Positions 33,816 to 40,677 of a stretch of 64,000 nt of DNA are shown here, piece by piece. The stretch spans positions 1-64,000 of the forward strand of contig CADASL010000010.1 in NCBI GenBank assembly GCA_902790595.1, given 5' to 3'. Every line of letters starts with the position of its first letter. The first letter of the stretch is position 1. A program made the position numbers and the translations under genes. Origin of the DNA: an uncultured Bacteroidales bacterium (GTDB lineage Bacteria; Bacteroidota; Bacteroidia; Bacteroidales; SZUA-534). The notes beneath the pieces are model-generated. The model was not told the DNA's origin. It did no database searches and saw only the letters and a list, made by a program, of their open reading frames with translations.

Positions 33816-35158
33816 ATCACCAGCGCATTATCGCCACGGATGAGTTTGTAGAGGTCCATAGCGTAGAGGTCGGTCATTCCGGAGATGAAATCGAGCGTCG
33901 AGCGGCACTTGTCGTAGGTTGTGCGGGCCTCGGTTTTGTACTGTTCGGGGATTAGCTGCAGCAGCTTGCGCGAATAGTTCGAGTGGGGCTCCATTGTGGC
34001 CTGCAGAAACTCCTCAACCAGTGTTTTCAGCACGTTGTAGCCGGTAATCTCAACCTTCACCACCGAGCGGTTGTTGTAGATTTTCTTCACCGACATATCG
34101 CTGCTCTCCTCATATTCAGTTTCGATTTTCTCGGGCAGATTTTTCACCAGCGAGCCGCTGAATGTGCCGTTCATAATCTCGTCGATATGGTTGAGGAAGA
34201 CCTCCGACGTGCGTGTTGTCAGCTGGTTTATCGACATCGCGCGCAAGAAGGCAACCAACTCGTTGCTGTCAGTAACAATGTCTTTCACTCCATCGAGTTT
34301 CTGCTTGAATTTCTGCAGATTATCGCCATCAAAGAAACTCGACAGGCGTTCGCGGGTCTCGTCGAGCGAGAGGATTCCCAGCCGGTGCGCGTCCTCAATG
34401 TCCATAATCATATAGGCGATGTCGTCGGCAGCCTCCATCAGGTAGGCGAGGGGGCTGCGGGCATAAATCCGGCGTTGCGCGTCGGTGCGGACAAGCCCCG
34501 TTTCGGCCACAATGGCGTCAAACGCCTCGCGCTCGCTTTGGAAGAATCCGTATTTGCCCTTCTTGGTGCGCTCGGTTGAGGCGAACGGGTACTTAATCAT
34601 TGCCGCCATACAAGCGTAGGTGAGCGACATTCCGCCCGCCCGCCGGCCTTTGAACTGATGTGTGAGCAGACGCAGCAGATTGGCGTTGCCCTCGAAATTG
34701 GTCAGGTCGGCCCATTCGGCTTCGGTCATCTCGTTTTGAAGGCTTCGGCCGCTGCCGTTCTCAAAAAAGTTCGATATGGCGCTCTCGCCCGAATGTCCGA
34801 ACGGCGGGTTGCCAAGGTCGTGAGCCAGTCCGGCCACCGACACAATGGTGCCCAGCTCGCCAAGCAGCGGACGCACCTCCGGCTTCACTTCCGACTCAAT
34901 ACGCCGCGCCACAATATTTCCCAGCGAGCGACCAATGCTGGCCACTTCAAGACTGTGAGTCAGGCGGTTATGAACAAAAACGCTTCCCGGCAACGGAAAA
35001 ACCTGAGTTTTGTTCTGCAATCGGCGGAAAGCCGAGCTGAAAATCAGGCGGTCGTAGTCGCGCTGAAAATTGGTGCGGATTATTTCGAGGTCAACCTCCT
35101 TTGAGTCAGCCTCTTTGCCGTAGCGGCGTGTCGATAGAAGTTGCTCCCAGTTCATCAT
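33812..35158 (-). CDS. dgt: Deoxyguanosinetriphosphate triphosphohydrolase-like HD protein
   Basis: The enzyme splits dGTP (or other dNTPs) into the nucleoside and triphosphate. The 448-residue protein has the HD-domain metal ligands: the histidine in RLTHSLEVASIGRSLG, the HD pair in VAGLAHDLGNPPFGHSGE, and the downstream aspartate in AADDIAYMIMDIEDA. The start RNFQRDYDRLIFSSAFRRLQ-like segment is typical of the type I family. Two ATG codons are adjacent; ATG 35158 overlaps the lspA stop as ATGA, implying coupling to lspA. Confidence 0.94.
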   Translation of the reverse strand: MMNWEQLLSTRRYGKEADSKEVDLEIIRTNFQRDYDRLIFSSAFRRLQNKTQVFPLPGSVFVHNRLTHSLEVASIGRSLGNIVARRIESEVKPEVRPLLGELGTIVSVAGLAHDLGNPPFGHSGESAISNFFENGSGRSLQNEMTEAEWADLTNFEGNANLLRLLTHQFKGRRAGGMSLTYACMAAMIKYPFASTERTKKGKYGFFQSEREAFDAIVAETGLVRTDAQRRIYARSPLAYLMEAADDIAYMIMDIEDAHRLGILSLDETRERLSSFFDGDNLQKFKQKLDGVKDIVTDSNELVAFLRAMSINQLTTRTSEVFLNHIDEIMNGTFSGSLVKNLPEKIETEYEESSDMSVKKIYNNRSVVKVEITGYNVLKTLVEEFLQATMEPHSNYSRKLLQLIPEQYKTEARTTYDKCRSTLDFISGMTDLYAMDLYKLIRGDNALVI

Positions 35159-35772
35159 TTGCGTTCAAGCTCCGATTGAAGGTTCTTGCGTTCGAAAATC
35201 AGCAGCCAAATCATTCCGCAGGTGATGGCCGAGTCGGCAAAGTTGAACACCGGGCGGAAGAAGATGAACTCCTCAGTGGCGTTGATGGGCGACCACGAGG
35301 GCCAATGCCCCTGAATGATAGGAAAATAGAACATATCGACCACGCGGCCCTGCAGGAAACTTGAGTAGCCGTGGCCGAACGTCACAAACTCGGCAACGTT
35401 GTTCCAGCTGTGGTCGAAAATCAGGCCGTAGAGGGCGCAGTCGATGATGTTGCCCGCCGCTCCGGCCAGAATGAGCGCCACGCACACAAAGTAACCCATC
35501 GACACATCGCGCTTTGCGAGCTTGAAAAGATAGTAGCCGAGCAGGCCCACCGCCGCTATTCGGAAAATGCTGAGCAGATATTTGCCCACGCGCCCGAACA
35601 GCTCGATGCCGAACGCCATACCGTTGTTCTCGGTGAAGTGGAGGATGAACCAGTTGCCGGCAACGTGAATCTCCTCGCCAATCATCATATGGGTTTTCAC
35701 CCAGATTTTCAGTGCCTGGTCAATCACTAAAACGGCGGCTATCAGCACAATGGCAAGTTTTCCTCTGCTCAT
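35155..35772 (-). CDS. lspA: Lipoprotein signal peptidase (signal peptidase II)
   Basis: LspA removes signal peptides from lipidated prolipoproteins in the inner membrane. The 205-residue protein has four membrane helices. The family motifs are WFILHFTENNGMAFGIE, AGAAGNIIDCALYG (first catalytic Asp) and GRVVDMFYFPI (second catalytic Asp). The tail between these and the last helix is longer than in the E. coli enzyme, as is common in Bacteroidota. It follows the dksA-like gene after a terminator-like hairpin and is coupled to dgt. Confidence 0.96.
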   Translation of the reverse strand: MSRGKLAIVLIAAVLVIDQALKIWVKTHMMIGEEIHVAGNWFILHFTENNGMAFGIELFGRVGKYLLSIFRIAAVGLLGYYLFKLAKRDVSMGYFVCVALILAGAAGNIIDCALYGLIFDHSWNNVAEFVTFGHGYSSFLQGRVVDMFYFPIIQGHWPSWSPINATEEFIFFRPVFNFADSAITCGMIWLLIFERKNLQSELERK

Positions 35773-35783
35773 AGTATTGTTTT

Positions 35784-35830
35784 AAAAAAGGCCACAAAAG
35801 CTGATGCTTGGCGCAAAAGCCAATGTGGCC
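35784..35830 (-). terminator. Probable terminator between the dksA-like gene and lspA
   Basis: On the minus strand, ggccaca and tgtggcc pair around a 27-base loop and are followed by six T residues. It may attenuate rather than end transcription into lspA, whose start is only about 12 bases further. Confidence 0.65.
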
Positions 35831-35853
35831 GCAGTTTGCATCTGTCTGTAAAT

Positions 35854-36246
35854 CTATTTCTTGTTGCTGTTGTTTTTGGCCTCAACGCTCAGAGTGGCGT
35901 GCGGCACGGCGCGCAAGCGCTCTTTCGGAATCAGCTGGCCCGTCTCGCGGCAGATGCCGTAGGTCTTGTTCTCGATGCGCACCAGCGCGGCTTTCAGGTG
36001 TTGGATGAATTTCTCCTGATGTTGCGCCAAGCGGCCCGTTTCCTCGCGCGACAGCACACTTGCACCCTCTTCAAGCACTTTGAAGGTTGGCGATGTGTCG
36101 AGAGTATCGTTGCCGTCGGAGTGAGCCAACGTTTTGCAAAGCAATTCATATTCTTCCTGAGCCTTTGCCAGTTTCTCAAGTATAAGCTGCTTAAATTCAG
36201 CCAGTTCCTCGTCAGAATATCTGACTTTCGGTTGTTCTTCGCTCAT
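35854..36246 (-). CDS. TraR/DksA-family protein lacking zinc-finger cysteines
   Basis: The 130-residue protein has a charged coiled-coil (about 10-75, EELAEFKQLILEKLAKAQEEYELL), then the DksA-type globular end with YGICRETGQLIPKERLRAVPHATL. DksA proteins bind RNA polymerase through the secondary channel and modulate initiation with ppGpp. Of the four zinc cysteines of classical DksA only one (GIC) remains, which is the usual state of this Bacteroidota subgroup. I start at ATG 36246 (MSEEQPK). The neighbour lspA is a common companion of this gene. Confidence 0.9.
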   Translation of the reverse strand: MSEEQPKVRYSDEELAEFKQLILEKLAKAQEEYELLCKTLAHSDGNDTLDTSPTFKVLEEGASVLSREETGRLAQHQEKFIQHLKAALVRIENKTYGICRETGQLIPKERLRAVPHATLSVEAKNNSNKK

Positions 36247-36484
36247 AGTGGTATGGTTTAAGGTTCGACTTAGCAAGCCAAAAATTGTTTCACATATTTT
36301 AATTGGGCGTTAAAAGTATCCTTTTGCGCCGTAAACAATCTGCGGCCCGGTTTGATTTTAACAACATAATATTAACAAATGGGGGCGCGGCGGTGCCGTT
36401 TACCGAATTTTGATTCGGCACTGCCAAATATGAAATCGTTGTTGCCGAATTTTTATTTGCGATGATGAGACATCAAGCAGAGGT

Positions 36485-36492
36485 TACCTTTG
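36485..36492 (+). promoter_or_regulatory. -7 promoter element ahead of the candidate small RNA
   Basis: TACCTTTG matches TAnnTTTG exactly. A TTTG at 36456-36459 is 25 bases upstream, farther than the usual 19-21, so the -33 assignment is weak. Confidence 0.45.
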
Positions 36493-36498
36493 CATCGT

Positions 36499-36584
36499 TC
36501 AATCAGATTAGCCACTAACAGAACAAGAGTTACTCCCATAGTAACTAAACAGTCTTCACCCCCCAATCGAAGGCTGTTTTTTTT
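36499..36584 (+). ncRNA. Candidate structured small RNA
   Basis: The segment runs from about seven bases behind a TAnnTTTG box to an intrinsic terminator. It contains a perfect hairpin at 36528-36546 (agttact, loop cccat, agtaact). The terminator hairpin at 36549-36577 (acagtcttc/gaaggctgt with one G-T pair) is followed by eight T residues. No ribosome-binding or credible coding frame is seen. I cannot match it to a known RNA family; 6S RNA would be longer. Expression is unproven. Confidence 0.5.
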
Positions 36585-36602
36585 GTGTCCGCCCGGCCGG
36601 AA

Positions 36603-36651
36603 TGGGCATAAAAAAAGAGTAATGCGAACAATCGTCATTACTCTTTCAGAA
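36603..36651 (-). terminator. Intrinsic terminator after metX
   Basis: On the minus strand, aaagagtaatg and cattactcttt form a long stem followed by a T run. It lies 24 bases or more beyond the metX stop and faces the small-RNA terminator. Confidence 0.85.
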
Positions 36652-36674
36652 AATACTGATTTCAAAAGCCTAAC

Positions 36675-37742
36675 TCAAAGCTCACCGTTCAGGAACTGCG
36701 TGTAAATCTTGCTTTGTTTCTCAAACTCGAGCAGGAATCCGTCGTGGCCGTAAACCGACGCCAGAATGCGCAGCACGCTGCCCTTGATGCCTTTGTGAAT
36801 AATCAGCTGGTCCTCAACGGGGAACAGAATGTCGGTGTCGATGCCGATGACAAGAGTGTGCGCCGTGATGCGCCCCAGAGCCGCCAGAAAGCCGTCACGG
36901 CCGCGGCCCACGTTGTGCGAGTCGAGCGCCTTCGACAGAGTGTAGTACGAGTAGGCGTTGAAACGGTCGGCCAGCTTGTTGCCCTGGTGCACCTGATAGG
37001 AGCTTACGCGGAAATGGTCCAGTTTGTCCAAATCGTTCGGGTCTTCGGCCTGCGTGCGGTTGAACGTCTCGCGGTTGCGGTAGCTGATGAGCGCCATTGC
37101 CCGCGCCGATTTCAGTCCCAGCTCGCCGCCGTTCGGATTGTCATCGTAGAAGGTCTGGTCGGCCTCAATGGCCATACGCTGCGCCTCGTTGAACGCCGAC
37201 ACCCACGGAGTGTTCACTGCCGTGGTGGCCACAAAAAACGCGTTTTTTATGAGTGGCGGGTTGCTGATGGCCCACTCAATGGCCTGGTGTCCGCCAATGG
37301 AGCAGCCGAGGATTATCTCTATTGAATTGATTCCAAGATGTTTGCGCAGAATTTCGTGGCATTTCACCTGGTCGCGGACGGTGATGAGCGGAAAACTGCG
37401 GTAGTATGGCTTGCCCGTTTTGGGATTGATGCTGAGCGGCCCTGTGGTGCCGTAGCACGAGCCCAGAATGTTGGCGCAGACGATGAAGTATTTTGCCGGG
37501 TCGAAGAATTTGCCCTCGCCCACCATTCCCGGCCACCAGTCAATGGGGTCGGCGTTGGCGGTGTAGGCGTGGCACATCCACACCACGTTGCTCTGGTCGG
37601 CGTTCATTGTGCCGTAGGTCACGTATGCAATGTCAAGCTCTTCGAGGCGGGCGCCGCACTCAAGGTCGAGCCCCTCGCTGTGGTGGTAGTATTTCACGCT
37701 TTTGCCGCCGTCGTGCGACAGATATTTTTCTTGAACTATCAT
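36675..37742 (-). CDS. metX: Homoserine O-acetyltransferase
   Basis: MetX transfers acetyl from acetyl-CoA to homoserine, the first committed step of methionine synthesis. The 355-residue alpha/beta-hydrolase has the nucleophilic serine in ILGCSIGGHQAIEWA (about residue 146), the aspartate in VIGIDTDILFPVEDQ and the histidine in VYGHDGFLLE near the end. The family's RDQVKCHEILRKHLG segment is present. Some MetX-type proteins use succinyl-CoA instead; this is not decided by eye. An S-box riboswitch lies about 190 bases upstream, consistent with repression by SAM. Confidence 0.95.
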   Translation of the reverse strand: MIVQEKYLSHDGGKSVKYYHHSEGLDLECGARLEELDIAYVTYGTMNADQSNVVWMCHAYTANADPIDWWPGMVGEGKFFDPAKYFIVCANILGSCYGTTGPLSINPKTGKPYYRSFPLITVRDQVKCHEILRKHLGINSIEIILGCSIGGHQAIEWAISNPPLIKNAFFVATTAVNTPWVSAFNEAQRMAIEADQTFYDDNPNGGELGLKSARAMALISYRNRETFNRTQAEDPNDLDKLDHFRVSSYQVHQGNKLADRFNAYSYYTLSKALDSHNVGRGRDGFLAALGRITAHTLVIGIDTDILFPVEDQLIIHKGIKGSVLRILASVYGHDGFLLEFEKQSKIYTQFLNGEL

Positions 37743-37934
37743 TTTCTTATCAGATTAAAATCGTTTGAAACAATGTTAAAGCACAATCATTTATCGATTG
37801 ATGTGCGGGCACAAAGCAAATTTGTGTGTCAGTGGGGAAAATCAGATGCGCACCTGCTGGTGCATCGACGATTTTGTTGACGCCTCAAAGTAGAAATTGA
37901 TACGGCTGTCGTTATTCTCTTTCATTTTCAATTT
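37743..37934 (-). promoter_or_regulatory. metX leader between riboswitch and start codon
   Basis: This ~190-base untranslated segment separates the riboswitch from metX. It contains a hairpin at about 37840-37862 (gatgcacc pairing with ggtgcgcatc, one bulge). On the minus strand it is followed by tgatttt, a weak terminator-like arrangement that could serve as expression platform. No reading frame looks real. Confidence 0.4.
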
Positions 37935-38044
37935 GTTATAATTCCCATCGGGACTATTCCGTCAGGGTTAGGTATTAGCACCTTTCCGCTCAGGGAAGGT
38001 TGTTAGAACTTCATCGAGCCTAATCTCTCCGTTCTTCGATATAA
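37935..38044 (-). promoter_or_regulatory. SAM-I (S-box) riboswitch upstream of metX
   Basis: On the minus strand the segment shows the S-box landmarks in order: a P1 arm gttata, agaacggagag, cgatgaagttctaacaacc, a P3 hairpin (ccttcc...ggaaagg), then tgctaa and acctaacc, and the closing tataac that pairs with the first arm. The cgatgaa and ggtgctaa elements are the conserved kink-turn and core of SAM-I. It controls metX, which fits the known use of the class. The identification is by motif reading, not by covariance model. Confidence 0.85.
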
Positions 38045-38073
38045 CATTGCGGGCCGAGCCCGTAATTGCGCGG

Positions 38074-38081
38074 CAAATGTA
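38074..38081 (-). promoter_or_regulatory. -7 promoter element of the metX leader RNA
   Basis: TACATTTG on the minus strand matches TAnnTTTG and lies about 30 bases before the first riboswitch stem, so the transcript would start just ahead of the aptamer. Confidence 0.55.
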
Positions 38082-38107
38082 GGTTATTTTTGCGGATTCG
38101 CTAACGA

Positions 38108-39460
38108 TTATTTTTTCAATTCCGTCTTAATCTCCGGCTGTGCAAAGAGCAGTTTCCACGAAGACTCTGACGAGTAGTTCTGCGCCTCGTCGAAGCCTTT
38201 GGCCACGGCTGTGCGGAAGCTTTCAACCATCTTCTCGCGGTCGCCGGTCATCAGGTAGTAGCGGGCGTACATCAGGTACACGTCGGCGAGTTCCGGGTCA
38301 ACCATCTCGTAAATCTTCAGTTTTTTGAGAGCCTTCTCGGGCTGGTTGTTCAGTATGTCGCTGTTAATCAACGAGAACGAAACCATACTCAGGTAGGTCA
38401 TCAACCGGTGGCTGGTCAGGCTCACATATTCGTCTTTGTTGGCGATGCTTTTTTTGAAGTTCTCAATCTCGCTCACCCACCAGTCAAGGTCGCGGCTCTC
38501 AATTGAGCTGATGAACTGGCTGCGGAGCGAAATCTCCTTTTCGGCCAAATCGCGAATTTTTGTCAGCTGGTTGTGATACATCGGGTTTTGGCTCAGATTG
38601 TCGAGGAAAGTCGAGAGGCGGATGTCCTTGTCCACCGGTCCGAACCAGCCTTGGATGCGCCCAATCAGCTCCGATGCTTTTACGTATTCGCCCAGCGCCA
38701 TACGGTTGTTGGCCGAGTCGCTCAGCTCTTTGTAAACCGATTTCAGCCAATCCTCGTCAACCGGTTTGAAACCTGTGCGCATTGCATTCACTTCCAATGC
38801 TTTGAAAGCGTTGTCGAAATCGTTGGCGCCCGGCCATTCGTGCTTGCCGTCGAAGGTGAGCGACGTGAACGGAATCCGCATTTTGTTGAACGTGGCCAGG
38901 GTCTGCTGCATATCGAGGTAGTTGAAGTCCTTGTCGCCTACCATACCCACAAAGCAGAAGGTTGAATCTGGCTTGCGGTTTGGCATAATGCTGCCGCCGC
39001 AGGCAACCACGCCCTTGATTTCGGGAATGTTGATGCCGTAAAGCATTGCCAGCTTTGCACCGCCCGAGAATCCTGAAAGGTAGATGCGGTCGGCGTCGGA
39101 ATGGTACTCGTTTTCAACCTCGTTGATGAGTGCCAAAACAATTTTTTCGGTCTCGGAAGCCGATTGACCGTTGTGCATATCGTTGCTGCCGATGAGAATG
39201 TATCCGTACTTTGCGGCCAGGCGGGCATAAGCCTCAACTGGCTTGTAGCCTTGTGAGTGCGGGTCGAAGAAGATGATTGACGGAAGCATCTTTCCGCCCG
39301 ATTGCGGCACGTAAACCGTGTAGTGGATAGAAGTGTCGGCAACGCACGAGCGGTTTTCGATGTTGGCCTTGAACGAATCACCCGAACCATTGTTGCACGA
39401 CAGCAAAATGGTGGTTGACAGCAAAGTAGCGAATGCGATTATTCTGTTAGCGATTTTCAT
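38108..39460 (-). CDS. Exported lipoprotein with alpha/beta-hydrolase (esterase-like) domain
   Basis: The 450-residue protein has a lipoprotein signal (TTILLSCNN, lipidated Cys about residue 22). A hydrolase domain (about 40-240) has the nucleophile elbow LSGFSGGAKLAMLYG; GFSGG is a GxSxG match. Further signs are SIIFFDPHSQG and a possible catalytic HEW in FDGKHEWPG. The C-terminal ~200 residues are helical and TPR-like, with YLMYARYYLMTGDREKMVESF. It resembles feruloyl/acetyl-esterase-like or prolyl-oligopeptidase-like hydrolases; the substrate is unknown. A TACATTTG -7 box lies at 39483-39490. Confidence 0.85.
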   Translation of the reverse strand: MKIANRIIAFATLLSTTILLSCNNGSGDSFKANIENRSCVADTSIHYTVYVPQSGGKMLPSIIFFDPHSQGYKPVEAYARLAAKYGYILIGSNDMHNGQSASETEKIVLALINEVENEYHSDADRIYLSGFSGGAKLAMLYGINIPEIKGVVACGGSIMPNRKPDSTFCFVGMVGDKDFNYLDMQQTLATFNKMRIPFTSLTFDGKHEWPGANDFDNAFKALEVNAMRTGFKPVDEDWLKSVYKELSDSANNRMALGEYVKASELIGRIQGWFGPVDKDIRLSTFLDNLSQNPMYHNQLTKIRDLAEKEISLRSQFISSIESRDLDWWVSEIENFKKSIANKDEYVSLTSHRLMTYLSMVSFSLINSDILNNQPEKALKKLKIYEMVDPELADVYLMYARYYLMTGDREKMVESFRTAVAKGFDEAQNYSSESSWKLLFAQPEIKTELKK

Positions 39461-40060
39461 TTTCCCTATATTAAAGACGCGCCAAATGTAGCAAAATAGT
39501 TATTGATGAAAGACATATATATAGGTTTTTTGCAAATCGGGAGGCAAAAGGCGGTTCCGGTTCCTTATATATAATAATAGCTGGTTTGCCCAGTGTCACC
39601 AATTATCATATATGTGACACAGGTCAGTTTTGTAATCTAAAAATTCGTTTCTGGCCACCTCTTGAAAGCCTTAAATAATCAGCTTTTGAGGGTGATTTTC
39701 TAAAAATATGCCGCTAATCACGTTACGACATACAAAAATATGTTGGCAGACATCATTATTAATGTTGCCAACCATATATTTTGCACTCTTTGAACATTTA
39801 TTTAATTATATCAAATGTTTTTAATTGTGTGAGTTACAATTTTAACGCACACGTTTTCGTGGCTTAAAGTAAATTCGAGGTCAAGCTGTTTTTTTATTGA
39901 TTATCATTTGATTTCGTCAATTGAAAAAAACGGGGTGCGAACGTCGGTTTTGGGCGTTTTTGGGGCTCTTCGTCGCACGGTTTTTAAAAATTTTGACATT
40001 CGGTTTAACCAAATTGACGGGTGAGCGTATCTTTGCAATGTGATTTAAAATTAAAGGCTT
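39461..40060. other. AT-rich gene-free stretch with two inverted repeats
   Basis: No coding frame of protein character is visible in this 600-base interval. It holds an inverted repeat gtgtcac/gtgacac at 39593-39620 and a longer hairpin at 39738-39777, where atatg-ttggca and tgccaaccatat pair with a single bulge. Neither is followed by T residues, so they look like regulatory or recombination sites rather than terminators. The -7 box of the following gene lies at its right end. Confidence 0.55.
40028..40035 (+). promoter_or_regulatory. -7 promoter element of the MBG-domain gene
   Basis: TATCTTTG matches TAnnTTTG and lies 25 bases before the start codon at 40061. A TTG is not found at the standard distance. 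Confidence 0.5.
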
Positions 40061-40453
40061 ATGAAGTACAAAAAACTCTTTAGCGTAGTGGCAATTGCAG
40101 CAGTAATGTTCACTGTTATCACAGCAGCCACAACAGTTTTGAAAAACGATGAAAGCAAAGTGGTTGTTACCATCAAAGGCAACATCAAAAACGTAAGCTA
40201 CAACGGCCAAATGCAGTCGTCAATCGGCTACACCGTTGAGTCGAGCTCAGCAAACTACACAACCGACGATTTCGTCTGCTATGCAATCGACTCGGTGAGC
40301 GCCACAAAAGCAGGTGTTTATGCAATGGGCATCAGCAGCGACGATTTCTTCAATGTAAACCCGAACTTCAAAGACGTAGAGTTTGTGGTTGTTGACGGCA
40401 GCCTGTCAATCAGCGACGACGTTATGCTGCAACCGCTGGCAAGCGAGAAATAA
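40061..40453 (+). CDS. Small exported protein consisting of one MBG-like domain
   Basis: The 130-residue protein has an N-terminal hydrophobic signal (about residues 5-24, LFSVVAIAAVMFTVITAAT), so it is exported or anchored. The remainder reads like a single MBG (YGX-type, Ig-like) repeat: VTIKGNIKNVSYNGQMQSSIGYTV, then ATKAGVYAMGISSDDF, NPNFKDVEFVVVDGSLSI. Such repeats normally occur many times inside large surface adhesins; alone they are uncommon. No T9SS sorting domain or lipobox is seen. It has its own promoter and terminator and no operon partners. Confidence 0.75.
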   Translation: MKYKKLFSVVAIAAVMFTVITAATTVLKNDESKVVVTIKGNIKNVSYNGQMQSSIGYTVESSSANYTTDDFVCYAIDSVSATKAGVYAMGISSDDFFNVNPNFKDVEFVVVDGSLSISDDVMLQPLASEK

Positions 40454-40496
40454 GTCTTGTTCGATTAGGCAAATCTTTCTTCAAATACATAGCCGG

Positions 40497-40526
40497 GCAG
40501 ATTCGATTTTCGGATCTGCTTTTTTT
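40497..40526 (+). terminator. Intrinsic terminator after the MBG-domain gene
   Basis: The repeat gcagattcg/cggatctgc, with one G-T pair and a short atttt loop, is followed by seven T residues. Confidence 0.85.
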
Positions 40527-40677
40527 GTGGGGTAATGCGGTTTTTTTCGCACTGGCGAAGCGAGATAACACTGATTCACACTCAAATTGTATCATAAGCA
40601 CAGTAGAGCTGGTGTATATACCAACTCTACCACATAATCAATAATGAAGGCTTGTTGGGTTAGATGTTTCTCAAACC

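Larger units (their letters stand above)
36277..36674. other. Gene-free interval holding a candidate small RNA and the metX terminator
   Basis: No protein-coding gene is convincing here. The left part (36277-36450) contains a G/C-rich stretch and a small imperfect inverted repeat around gccgttt...cggcac, without other recognisable signals. The right part holds a promoter-like box, a compact structured RNA candidate and a terminator for the convergent metX gene, listed separately. Confidence 0.6.
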
